Shown piece by piece: positions 56,249 through 64,000 of a DNA stretch of 64,000 bases. Numbering within the stretch: the first letter of the stretch is position 1; each line of letters starts with the position of its first letter. The position numbers and the translations under genes were made by a program. The DNA is from Bicyclus anynana (taxonomy: Eukaryota > Arthropoda > Insecta > Lepidoptera > Nymphalidae). The DNA is taken from contig NC_069094.1 of NCBI RefSeq assembly GCF_947172395.1, positions 11,894,292-11,958,291 of the forward strand, given 5' to 3'. The notes below the pieces were generated by a model. That model worked only from the letters and a program-made list of their open reading frames with translations. It was not told the DNA's origin and did no database searches.

Positions 56249-56317
56249 TAGCCATATTAAATTGGTTGATGGTATCTAAAAGAACGGTAATGGTAATCAG
56301 TTCTCACATTGTTACAG

Positions 56318-56456
56318 TTCCTGGCGCTACTGGAAAGGAATGCAGTCGCCAACACCACGCTGCAGCATCGACAGACGACGCTGTTCGCGCCCACCAACCA
56401 AGCCTTCCAGAGGTACAACGGAGAGATGGACGATTCACTAGTACTCTTTCACATAT
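56318..56456 (+). CDS. Fas1: Fasciclin-1 (Fas1), exon encoding start of first FAS1 domain
   Basis: Fas1 is a GPI-anchored cell adhesion protein of insect neurons, with four FAS1 domains. A 139-bp exon follows the acceptor TTGTTACAG and ends at CATAT|GTAAGT. It encodes 46 full codons beginning FLALLERNAVANTTLQH. The H1 motif of FAS1 domains is visible as TTLFAPTNQAFQRY, followed by the conserved VLFHI. The match to insect Fas1 near the mature N-terminus is close, from memory. The exon starts at a codon boundary and ends with one extra base, which joins the next exon to give Ser. The upstream exon with the signal peptide was not found. Wrong-frame open frames here are shadows. Confidence 0.88.
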
Positions 56457-56937
56457 GTAAGTAAATATTACTTTATGGTTTAACCTTTAAGTATGTGTAG
56501 TGTTTTTGTGTATACTAAATAGATACCTACAATACTACATACACTATCTCATGTACATTGGTAGTGGGGGCATGGGACAGTCCAATACACTGTAATCTTT
56601 GGGACAGTTTGTCACCGGCGCTTGACCGGGGTGGTCGTGTGCGGTCTGCTTGCCGTACCAGTGTAGGAATGAGCCAGTGATTTGCTTATCTTATAGTAAG
56701 GACGAGGGTCCTTACAGTATGGATCTGAAGGCTCACAAGTTACTCGATGTTTTCGGTTTCTTAGTTTTACCTAATTTTCCCTACTTGACTCGATTAAGCG
56801 GCTCAGTAGCTTTTAGTTATAAAAGTACCAACAAGGGAGGAGGTTGTATCTTTCGATGAATATCCCGTAAGTAAAAACCATCAATAGGTCTCAAAAGTGA
56901 CTACAAATATAAGAAAACTAATTTCGAACAAAGGAAT

Positions 56938-57243
56938 TCACAACACTTGTCAGGACAACTTAATTAACAAATCAAACTGTAACCAAAATAAGACCTAGAA
57001 TGGCAGAGAATGACCTTTAGTGGAGTCACGCACTTGTAAACGATGTGTGTAGGGTTAAAGGATCCTTTGACTGATATCAAACACTCCCCTTTTCCACTCA
57101 AGTCACTCTCCCCGTCTATCCCAAGTAACCCATAAAGGATTACACAACAAGAGATGTGGTCGGCTCGAACGCCACGAGCACCCTGAAGCCAACACGAGAT
57201 CGAGCGACGTCATATCCGTCACAGACTACTATTTCCTACACTA
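56938..57243. repeat. Dispersed repeat F, copy 2
   Basis: TTCACAACACTTGTCAGGAC, AACTTAATTAACAAATC and GAGCGACGTCATATCC, TATTTCCTACACTA match the edges of 21686-22051 in the same orientation; the middles differ. The class is unresolved (solo LTR or DNA element). Confidence 0.55.
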
Positions 57244-57831
57244 TTTATTAAAAACATGTAAATTTAATTATAATAAAGCAATAACACAACTAAACCTTTG
57301 TGCAGTCACTTTACTGTGTAAATTTACATGAATAAACTGTTGTCAAAATTTATATTTGTTACCAGAAATAGGTGTTTTACGTTTTTGAATTATGATATAT
57401 TTTATTTTGAGATAAAAGACTCATTTTGTTATAGAAATTCAGGTATTCAGGCAATGTAATATATAATACCTTGCGACTATGGCAAACGTGGATAGTTTTC
57501 CTTCTCTCCGCCCCCCTCATTGTTTAAATTATTCATTATTATTCCTCTTTATTTTGCCGGTAAGTGTGTATCACACCTAATTGTCAACTGACATATAAGG
57601 TCAAACGGTGAGTTCAGTAGAAGCGTGTCTCGTAATAAAGCGGCTCGTTACCGAGGGCCGGCGGTAAAACGCAAACTACCCGCGGTCGCTGCAACTATTT
57701 CACTTTGTGCGCGAGGTATTTCGCCTTCAGCTTACTTCAGTATTAAAATGGAACTTTCTGGAACGTTTGCTATTGTGCAGACAAATTTTGAATGTTAATT
57801 TTATAATTTTCACGTACAATACAAATAGTCT

Positions 57832-58064
57832 ATACTTCTTTACTAATACTAATACTAATACTAATACTAATACTAATATATTATGAAGATGAAAAGTTTG
57901 TTTGTTTGATTGAATGCGCTAATCTCTGGAACTACTGGTCCGATTTTAAAAATTCTTTCAGTGTTAGATAGCCCATTTATCGAGGAAGGCTATAGGCTAT
58001 ATATTATCACCGTATTCTTACGGGAACGGAAACCACGCGGGTGAAACCACGCGGTGTCAGCTAG
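57832..58064 (+). mobile_element. Helitron-like element H2 with expanded TAATAC repeat at its 5' end
   Basis: ACTAATACTAATACTAATAC continues to 57884 where the family start (TACTAATATTATAAAG) is expected. Then GCTAATCTCTGGAACTACTG, GTTAGATAGCCCATTTATCG, and the end GCGGTGTCAGCTAG before T. It lies in the Fas1 intron. Confidence 0.8.
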
Positions 58065-58215
58065 TGAGCTGTCTGATTTTGATGAATTTTGGCAACCAGA
58101 TTTATTGGAACTAGGAGATGAACATTTTATTCCGGAAAAGTATTTTTTGTAGTTTTATTTTAGCATTTACCTACTACTACTTTTATTTTAGTGGCAAAAA
58201 ATAGTTATTATAAAC

Positions 58216-58381
58216 ATACTAATATTATAGACGCGAAAGTTTGTATGGATGTTTGTTCCTACTCTTTAAAGTTGCAACTACTGAATCGATTTGGCTGAAA
58301 TTTATCCTGAAAACACCCATGGTTCCCCAGGGATTTGTGGAAACTAGATTCCAGGCGGACGAAGTCGCGGGTGTCTGCTAG
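58216..58381 (+). mobile_element. Helitron-like element H1, internally shortened
   Basis: ACATACTAATATTATAGACG, AAAGTTTGTATGGATGTTTG, AACTACTGAATCGATTTGGC, CCATGGTTCCCCAGGGATTT, GCGGACGAAGTCGCGGGTGT, CTGCTAG before T. It lacks the TAACACATAGGCTAC part. It lies in the Fas1 intron. Confidence 0.8.
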
Positions 58382-58625
58382 TGACAAAATAATTATTACA
58401 AGATTTTAGTAAAAATATTTTCCCATAATATTAGTAGTGAAAATATACCATTAAACTAAAATGTTAGCTTTACTGTACTTTTATTGTTATAAAAACAATC
58501 CAAAGCTAAGTTTCAAAGCGAAACGTTATAAATAACTCCGCCCCCGTCCCAGCAAACTTGGCACAGAAACCGTGACCCAAACGAACGGGTCAACCGTGAA
58601 CTATAACTCTTTTCATGTTCCACAG

Positions 58626-58801
58626 CGAACTTGGCGGTGACTCTCACGAACTTGGACTATTCAATATCGTCGGAGCTCGACGGGAACCCGCCGCTGTGGA
58701 TAACCCGGCGCCGGGACACAATGCACGACGACATTTACGTGAACAATGCGAAAATCGACATCTCGAGGTCATACCAGGCCACCAGAAATGGCAAACTACA
58801 G
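58626..58801 (+). CDS. Fas1: Fasciclin-1 (Fas1), second exon seen of the first FAS1 domain
   Basis: A 176-bp exon after acceptor CATGTTCCACAG; it ends AAACTACAG|GTAAAT, a good donor. It supplies two bases completing Ser, then 58 codons: NLAVTLTNLDYSISSELDGN, PPLWITRRRDTMHDDIYVNN, AKIDISRSYQATRNGKLQ. The NPPLWIT and DIYVNNA blocks correspond to the middle of the first FAS1 domain of insect Fas1. The H2 motif and the strand leading into the second domain should be in the next exon, absent from this window; the intron that follows is phase 0. No stop or frameshift occurs. Confidence 0.88.
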
Positions 58802-59592
58802 GTAAATTTGCATAACTATTATTAATTTTAGCTGTAAGGAAACTTTATTGCATGTGTCTTTTTCATTTCGTCGTTTATGTCATCTAAATGGATTTTTTTT
58901 ATATTTATAGCATTGATATTTTAGTGTTATATGTCAATTTGTATATTTCGTTATAGATTTATTAACATTTTTTTTACAAATTATTCGAGACTAAAAATAG
59001 TTTTGTAATATTACATATCAGTTACCTAGATTTAGTTTTTAAAATACTTAAATACAGTTTAAATTAGTAAAATATATGACGCTAACTGATAGTTTTTATT
59101 AATAATTTTCTATGCAAATTATACTACTTATGGGAATACAACTCTTTTTTGGAAAACTCCAAATACATTTCCACATACATAATAAATACTGTATGCTTAA
59201 TACAAACATTTGTTTTACTTTGCATTAGAAAGAAAATAATTTTCATTAAAAATTCAAACAAATAATAAAACAATCACATCAATATTCAAATTCACACAAT
59301 TTATATGGATCCCATATATCAGAACACGATGGACTAATTATGTGCTGATTGGTTAATAAATAAATAATATCATAAAAAAACAAATCAAATTTCAATAATA
59401 AAGCTAAGATAGATACATAAAATAATTAATAAGTGTGTGAAAAGTGAAAATTCTTATTATTTTACTTAACTACTCGATCGCTATTACCACAAAAGTAGAT
59501 GAAGTTCGATTAAGTTATTGGGTCACAAAATAAATATAAATTATCACAAAACAAAATGATGAAGATATAATCAATCGGATGAGTACTTTCAT
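58802..59592. other. Fas1 intron sequence, AT-rich
   Basis: Nothing recognised. Confidence 0.5.
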
Positions 59593-59850
59593 ATTATATA
59601 ATGATTTATTTATTTTGCTATCATCCGCGAAAAGTCGACGAACCCATGCGACAACGTCACCCAGGTCCGACAAAATACCCACTACGTACGTTTCACCCCG
59701 AAACCGGAGCATCCTCAGGAGATGTAGACTCTACAACGTGCAATTGCACGTTGTAGATCTTGAATTGCATCGTCGGACCTGGGTGACGTTGTCGCATGGG
59801 TTCGTCGACTTTTCGCGGATGATAGCAAAATAAATAAATCATTATATAAT
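59593..59850. repeat. Perfect 79-bp inverted repeat, 100-base loop with an inner palindrome
   Basis: 59593-59671 and 59772-59850 are exact reverse complements (outer tip ATTATATAATGATTTATTTA, inner tip ACGTCACCCAGGTCCGAC). The loop contains a perfect 26-bp palindrome at 59731-59756 (CTACAACGTGCAA / TTGCACGTTGTAG) and the block CACCCCGAAACCGGAGCATC. It is probably a foldback transposable element. Open frames on both strands here are artefacts of the symmetry. Confidence 0.95.
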
Positions 59851-60769
59851 CATGATGAACTTCCGCAAAGTAACGCCTGCTTCTATCCAATACTTTCATA
59901 TTTTTCTTTACCTCACGTAAAAAAGTCTCCCCTGAACGGGTTAGTAAATGTAGCTCCAGTGGCGTACTATAGAGTGTTGGTTTGTACATATGTTTTATGT
60001 GGTGATAGCTTGAAATTTCCCAGTATACGAGATCGTGACGTCAAAAGTAAACTAACCACCACATATTGAAGTAGCGAGAGAAGTAAGTAGAGATATGGTG
60101 TGTCCACGTTATTCTTCCCGCCGCATTTCATGCCGCTCGTCCTGCCCACCGCTCCCAATTTTGTTAGCACAAGCGCGAGTTAAAGGACTAATACAAGCGG
60201 CGCAGTTATTTACGTGAGTAGAGCAGTTTGCAGACAGTCATCATACACATTTACATAGCAGCAGCACGAGCAGCAGCGCAAGGAGTATTGTGTGGCTGTG
60301 GCGTAACAATGAAAAATTACAGGATTATTCTAGGGCCCATCCAATGAATTCGCCACAGGCTTCACATTGTATAGTTACGCCACTGCATACCGGTATTTAC
60401 GGCCACAATACTTTTTACAATTTGGCATACAACCAAGTTACCAATTGAAATAATAAACAACAAGTCACTGCACTGCACTGTTGCGATACCTGAATTTTGT
60501 TTACTTATGTTTTACTAGCTTTTACTTGTTTGTAGCGATAATGGAGATTTTGGCAGACAAACTCTCTTTGAAAATTCTATTATAATGTATCAGAAACAAT
60601 AGTATTTTTCTGTAAATTTTTGTTAATGGTTGAGTAAATATCTCCGTAGAACAAGCAAATTCACATGCGTTCAAGTAATATTAGTTAACTTTATAATAGA
60701 TGTTTGCCTTAAAACTGAAATAGCTGCGGCACGAGGTCAATTGACCTCGTACGTCTAGCGTATTCAAAC
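59851..60769. other. Non-coding DNA (Fas1 intron)
   Basis: CAGTGGCGTA at 59957 and TAGTTACGCCACTG at 60372 look like inverted ends, but no duplication supports an element. A run of GCAGCAGCACGAGCAGCAGC lies at 60258. Nothing else seen. Confidence 0.4.
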
Positions 60770-60865
60770 TATAAAGGCGAAAGTTTGTGTGTAAGTTGTT
60801 ACTCCCTTACGCTGCTCCTACAGAACTGATTTGGATAAAATTTGGAATGGATATACATTTTATCT

Positions 60866-61573
60866 TGGATTAACACCTCATCATCATCATATCAGCCGAT
60901 GGACGTCCACTGCAGGACATAGGCCTTTTATAGGGACTTCCAAACATCACGATACTGAGCCACCTGCATCCAGCGAATCCCTGAGACCCGCTTCATGTCG
61001 TCAGTCCACCTGGTGGGGGGTCGGCCAACACTGCGCTTAGTAGTGCGGGGTCGCCATTCCAGCACTTTGGGACCCCAACGTCCATCGGCTCTTAGCACTA
61101 TGTGCCCCGCCCATTGCCACTTCAGCTTCGCAACTCGTTGAGCTATGTTATATGTGACTTTGGTTCTTCTGCGGATCTCCTCATTTCTGATTCGATCACG
61201 CAGAGATACTCCTAACATAGCTCGTTCCATCGCCTGTGTGACTCTGAGCCTTCTTATGAGGCCCATAGTTAGCGACCAAGTCTCGGAACCATAGGTCATC
61301 ACTGGCAACACGCACTGTTCGAAGACTTTTGTCTTCAGGCACTGAGGAATTTTGGACGAAAAGATGTCTCGAAGTTTCCCGAATGCAGCCCAGCCGAGTT
61401 GGATTCGACGGTTCACCTCTTTCTCGAAATTGGACCTACCTAACTGGATCATATGTCCTAGGTATATGTATTCGTCTACAATTTCGAGTGCAGCGTTCTC
61501 AACTATAACTGGGTGGAGCGATACATGAGCATTACACATTATTTTTGTTTTGCCCATGGATGGATTAACACCT
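60866..61573 (-). mobile_element. RTE-type LINE, 682 bp, with 13-bp target duplication
   Basis: TGGATTAACACCT at 60866-60878 and 61561-61573 flanks the insert. On the minus strand it runs from inside the coding region to the stop codon, a short 3' untranslated region (AGGCCTATGTCCTGCAGTGG, ATCGGCTGATATGATGATGA) and the tail. It is 5' truncated within the frame. Confidence 0.92.
60928..61557 (-). CDS. RTE-type reverse transcriptase, C-terminal fragment (5'-truncated)
   Basis: The frame of 209 codons, uninterrupted to its natural stop, is the C-terminal part of the RTE endonuclease/reverse transcriptase polyprotein after the catalytic FADD box. Visible are NAALEIVDEYIYLGHMI, VFEQCVLPVMTYGSETWSLT (conserved in RTE-like LINE proteins), KWQWAGHIVLRADGRWGPKV, GRPPTRWTDD and VAQYRDVWKSL at the end. 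The first Met is where truncation happened to leave one, so it is not a true start, and no active enzyme is encoded. The lack of stops suggests a recent insertion. It lies in the presumed Fas1 intron, antisense to Fas1. Confidence 0.88.
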   Translation of the reverse strand: MGKTKIMCNAHVSLHPVIVENAALEIVDEYIYLGHMIQLGRSNFEKEVNRRIQLGWAAFGKLRDIFSSKIPQCLKTKVFEQCVLPVMTYGSETWSLTMGLIRRLRVTQAMERAMLGVSLRDRIRNEEIRRRTKVTYNIAQRVAKLKWQWAGHIVLRADGRWGPKVLEWRPRTTKRSVGRPPTRWTDDMKRVSGIRWMQVAQYRDVWKSL

Positions 61574-61719
61574 AAGCTATTTTATATACTGAAAAAAACA
61601 ATGGTTTCCGTGGGATTTGAATTTCATTCACACCGACTTCTGCTATTAAGAATATTGTGTTCCAAAATTTAATAATCTAGGCCAGAACCTCATGATTTCA
61701 TGCCACACAGGCTAATCAC

Positions 61720-61772
61720 AGATTAAACTATGAAATGCCTCGTTGATCACGAGGCATTTCATAGTTTAATCT
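61720..61772. repeat. Perfect hairpin, 23-bp arms, 7-base loop
   Basis: AGATTAAACTATGAAATGCC, TCG (61720-61742) pairs exactly with 61750-61772 across TTGATCA. Confidence 0.92.
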
Positions 61773-62707
61773 AGGCGTATAAAAGAGAGAGGGGGGGGGC
61801 CTACCCTAGAATAGGGTTGATGACAGTTTTTTAAATTGTGTATAAATTAAGAGTATGCTAATAGTAAAGCAATTTTGTAAAAGGAACAGGGTATCTGCGA
61901 TCTACTTTCGGAGCTACAGGGATTTAAAGAGTCAGATTTGCGGCGCTGCCGCGGATTCCTGAAAAACGTCCCATACAAAATGGCACGAACTAATGACGTC
62001 GTAGGTGATGTAATGATCGTTAGATTTGTATGTGCGTTCAAACAAAATTACTAATATCTTTGTTATTTGTGCGTTTATGTTTATAGTTCATGTGTTAAAA
62101 AATGTCACATTTAATGTAAGGAAGCTAAAAGTGTATGAATTTTCATCTAATTACGATAAAAGATTAATAGATTTTGAGATTTTATAATCTCATTTATTTT
62201 GCAAATGTCCAGACAATCTTTGATTTAATATTTATAAATTAGTTAACATTGATTGAATGTATCATAAAAATCAATATTTTCAAATCTAGAAATCATCCCC
62301 ATTCATTCCGATTTAAAATTCTATGATGGACGCCAAAATACAAAATATACAAAGAAAAATCAATAAAATCAGTAGAGCCGTTTCAGAGGCCAGCGCCCAT
62401 AAACATTGTAAACGAAATTTCTGTATTGAGTGTGACTTAGCGGCATGACAAAGGCCAGGTCAGGAAAAATTCAGATACATAGGTTTTAATATAAAATGCC
62501 TATCTAAATTGTCAGGATATACAGACTATTACGAGTTCGAATTCGTTAATGTTTGCCTGCGACGTTATTCCAACACAAATATTGAACTAAAAGTTGTTTC
62601 ACAAAGTTACTTGTAGTTCGCCATTTCTGCTAATGGCTCACTGTGGCCCCCAGAGATTGTTTTAGTGTTGTTCGCGTAAACACGAAATGAACAATTGTAA
62701 GTAAATA
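61773..62707. other. Non-coding DNA (Fas1 intron)
   Basis: A G run follows GAGAGAG at 61785. The reverse frame 61847-62041 is not convincing. Nothing else seen. Confidence 0.4.
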
Positions 62708-63038
62708 TTAACACAATGAGCCGTGATAGCCCAGTGGATATGACCTCTGCCTCCAATTCCGGAGGGTGTGGGTTCGAATCCGGTCCGGGGCATGCACCTC
62801 CAACTTTTCAGTTGTGTGCATTTTAAGAAATTAAATATCACGTGTCTCAATCGGTGAAGGAAAACATCGTGAGGGAACCTGCATACCAGAGAATTATCTT
62901 AATTCTCTGCGTATGTGAAGTCTGCTAATCCGCATTGGGCCAGCGTGGTGGACTATTAGCCTTACCCCTCTCATTCTGAGAGGAGACTCGAGCTCAGCAG
63001 TGAGCCGAATATAGGTTGATGACGACGATTAGCACAAT
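62708..63038 (+). mobile_element. tRNA-derived SINE A, full length, with target duplication
   Basis: TTAACACAAT (62708-62717) and TTAGCACAAT (63029-63038) form a 10-bp duplication with one mismatch. Head GAGCCGTGATAGCCCAGTGG and GTGGGTTCGAATCCGGTCCG; body AAATATCACGTGTCTCAATC, CCGCATTGGGCCAGCGTGGT, CTGAGAGGAGACTCGAGCTC; tail GGTTGATGACGACGA. It is the cleanest copy of this family here. Confidence 0.92.
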
Positions 63039-63261
63039 TACTAAATTACCTATTATCTAATAAGGTATCTAAGCCTATTATTATTTGTATCTCTTTTTGT
63101 ATTTAGTCACTGATACTGATCTATTAAATATAAAAAAATATATATCTGTTAGATTGACAGATATGCTATTCTTTCAGGATGAGTATTGAGTATAAATTAA
63201 TGTTGCGTTTTCTCGAGTTATTATTATAATATAATAACTTTGTCAAGCTATATATATTATA

Positions 63262-63417
63262 TATAGCTTGGCTAACTCGTTCGTAACACTCCCGTTGGTC
63301 AGCGCAAGCCGGGAGGGGGGTAGCGATGCCCCGCGCGCTCGAATTCATACGCGCACAGTCCTTTCCCCCGTCGCCCGCATATCATGGAGCTGTCATCAAC
63401 GAACTTCTCAAGCTATA
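63262..63417 (+). mobile_element. MITE E, near-complete reference copy
   Basis: Starts TATAGCTTGGCTAACTCGTT, CGTAACACTCCCGTTGGTC and ends CATCAACGAACTTCTCAAGC, TATA: inverted termini TATAGCTTG / CAAGCTATA. CAAGCTATATATA just upstream (63244) extends the symmetry. Short frames on both strands are artefacts. Confidence 0.75.
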
Positions 63418-64000
63418 GTAATAGTTATTCACATGTTACTAAACCATCTAAATAACTGCTTATCTGTCTGTCCAGGTCAATCTTTGGAACGGCTGTACCA
63501 ATTTTAATGAGATCACACGGAAAGATAGACTAGATCTATAAGCAACATATAGGCTACAATTTTGTCCTAGAAAAATTCGTAGAAAAATTGAATTTCACGC
63601 ACACGAAATCGCAGACTTTTAACATGATATAATCAGTTTATTTAATTTCGTATTCAATATTCGCCGAGCTACTGAGATTTTGTGAAAAGTTTCGCCACCG
63701 TGACATATAAAAGAAAGCAGTAAAAGCGTATTGAACATTTTATACCCGTCTCTCTGTATCGGAAAATGCATTTCCTATTGTTACAGCTGCGTAGGTATCG
63801 CGTCAAAGATACCGCCTTCACACAGCTGTACATTTCACATTCAAAAATGGCCGATGATTTAATTTCCTGAACGTATATATATATATGATCTTACATCGCC
63901 TTTGTACTGGCACTTCAATCGAAATGTTTCAGAATGTGAAACATGTTTGTTTGATTGAACATACAATGAGGATTCACTCGGCATATACAGGGTGTCCTGT
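63418..64000. other. Decayed Helitron-like H1 copy, then non-coding DNA
   Basis: 63470-63625 keeps GGAACGGCTGTACCAATTTT, GCAACATATAGGCTACAATT and AATTTCACGCACACGAAATC, a diverged H1. GCGTAGGTATCGCGTCAAAG, GATACC near 63790 is a small imperfect inverted repeat. No further Fas1 exon recognised. Confidence 0.4.

Larger units (their letters stand above)
56457..58625 (+). other. Fas1: Fas1 intron, phase 1, 2169 bp
   Basis: Bounded by GTAAGT at 56457 and TTCCACAG at 58625. It holds repeat F copy 2, an H2 and an H1 Helitron-like element, and unmarked sequence at 56460-56935 with GTAAGGACGAGGGTCCTTAC as a small palindrome at 56696. Confidence 0.85.
60770..61650 (+). mobile_element. Helitron-like H1 element split by an RTE insertion
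   Basis: The left part (ACTATAAAGGCGAAAGTTTG, GATTTGGATAAAATTTGGAA, ATCTTGGATTAACACC) continues after the insertion with AAGCTATTTTATA, CAATGGTTTCCGTGGGATTT, CACACCGACTTCTGCTA. The ends are degraded. Confidence 0.75.

Noticed and set aside
56116..56460. 114-codon frame overlapping the Fas1 exon
   Set aside because: It runs in a different frame from the exon, starts in MITE E and has no splice support; the spliced exon frame matches Fas1.
59579..59989. Overlapping frames on both strands
   Set aside because: Produced by the 79-bp inverted repeat; each strand reads the same arm.
59957..60385. hAT-like element with CAGTGGCGTA ends
   Set aside because: The 8 bases outside the two ends (TGTAGCTC and CATACCGG) do not match, so no target duplication supports it.

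Overview
The window reads as nuclear DNA of a lepidopteran (moth or butterfly). It is AT-rich with almost no long open frames. It is packed with repeats of lepidopteran type: tRNA-headed SINEs, 3' ends of RTE-like LINEs with (ATG)n/(CAT)n tails, small Helitron-like elements ending in a GC hairpin plus CTAG, and palindromic MITEs. Family names rest on motif recognition; no database search was run.

One host gene is clear. Two exons on the + strand, 56318-56456 and 58626-58801, join in frame through a phase-1 intron and encode the first half of a FAS1 domain very like insect fasciclin-1 (Fas1). The start (signal peptide) and the rest of the gene were not found here, so they should lie in neighbouring sequence or in a short exon I missed. 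The 56 kb upstream is intergenic DNA or a long 5' intron of Fas1; the 5 kb downstream should be intron.

Layout. 1-9 kb: MITEs, a tRNA-headed SINE, Helitron-like fragments and a complete non-autonomous pogo-type transposon (5967-7286) with 25-bp inverted termini, a TA target duplication and a broken transposase remnant. 9-21 kb: Helitron fragments, an inverted pair of an unclassified repeat (11.8-12.4 and 17.5-17.9 kb), CCCTA-rich Helitrons, one of them holding a PIF/Harbinger-like MITE, a tandem duplication at 14 kb, and a SINE flanked by an 85-bp direct repeat. 21-27 kb: SINEs, a perfect 117-bp inverted repeat followed by a 131-bp unit in three tandem copies, and a full-length 936-bp Helitron-like element. 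27-45 kb: long stretches of unremarkable AT-rich DNA broken by SINEs, MITEs nested three deep and several RTE fragments, including one with the reverse transcriptase FADD box. 45-56 kb: paired Helitrons, an RTE copy split by a Helitron, MITEs and SINEs. 56-64 kb: Fas1 exons, a perfect 79-bp inverted repeat, and a young RTE fragment with a 209-codon open frame inserted in a Helitron with a 13-bp target duplication.

Apart from Fas1, nothing looks like a host gene with confidence. I see no RNA genes outside SINE heads, and no CRISPR or bacterial-type features. The main interest is structural: large perfect inverted repeats, dated nestings that show how the Helitrons insert, and telomere-like arrays carried inside Helitrons.
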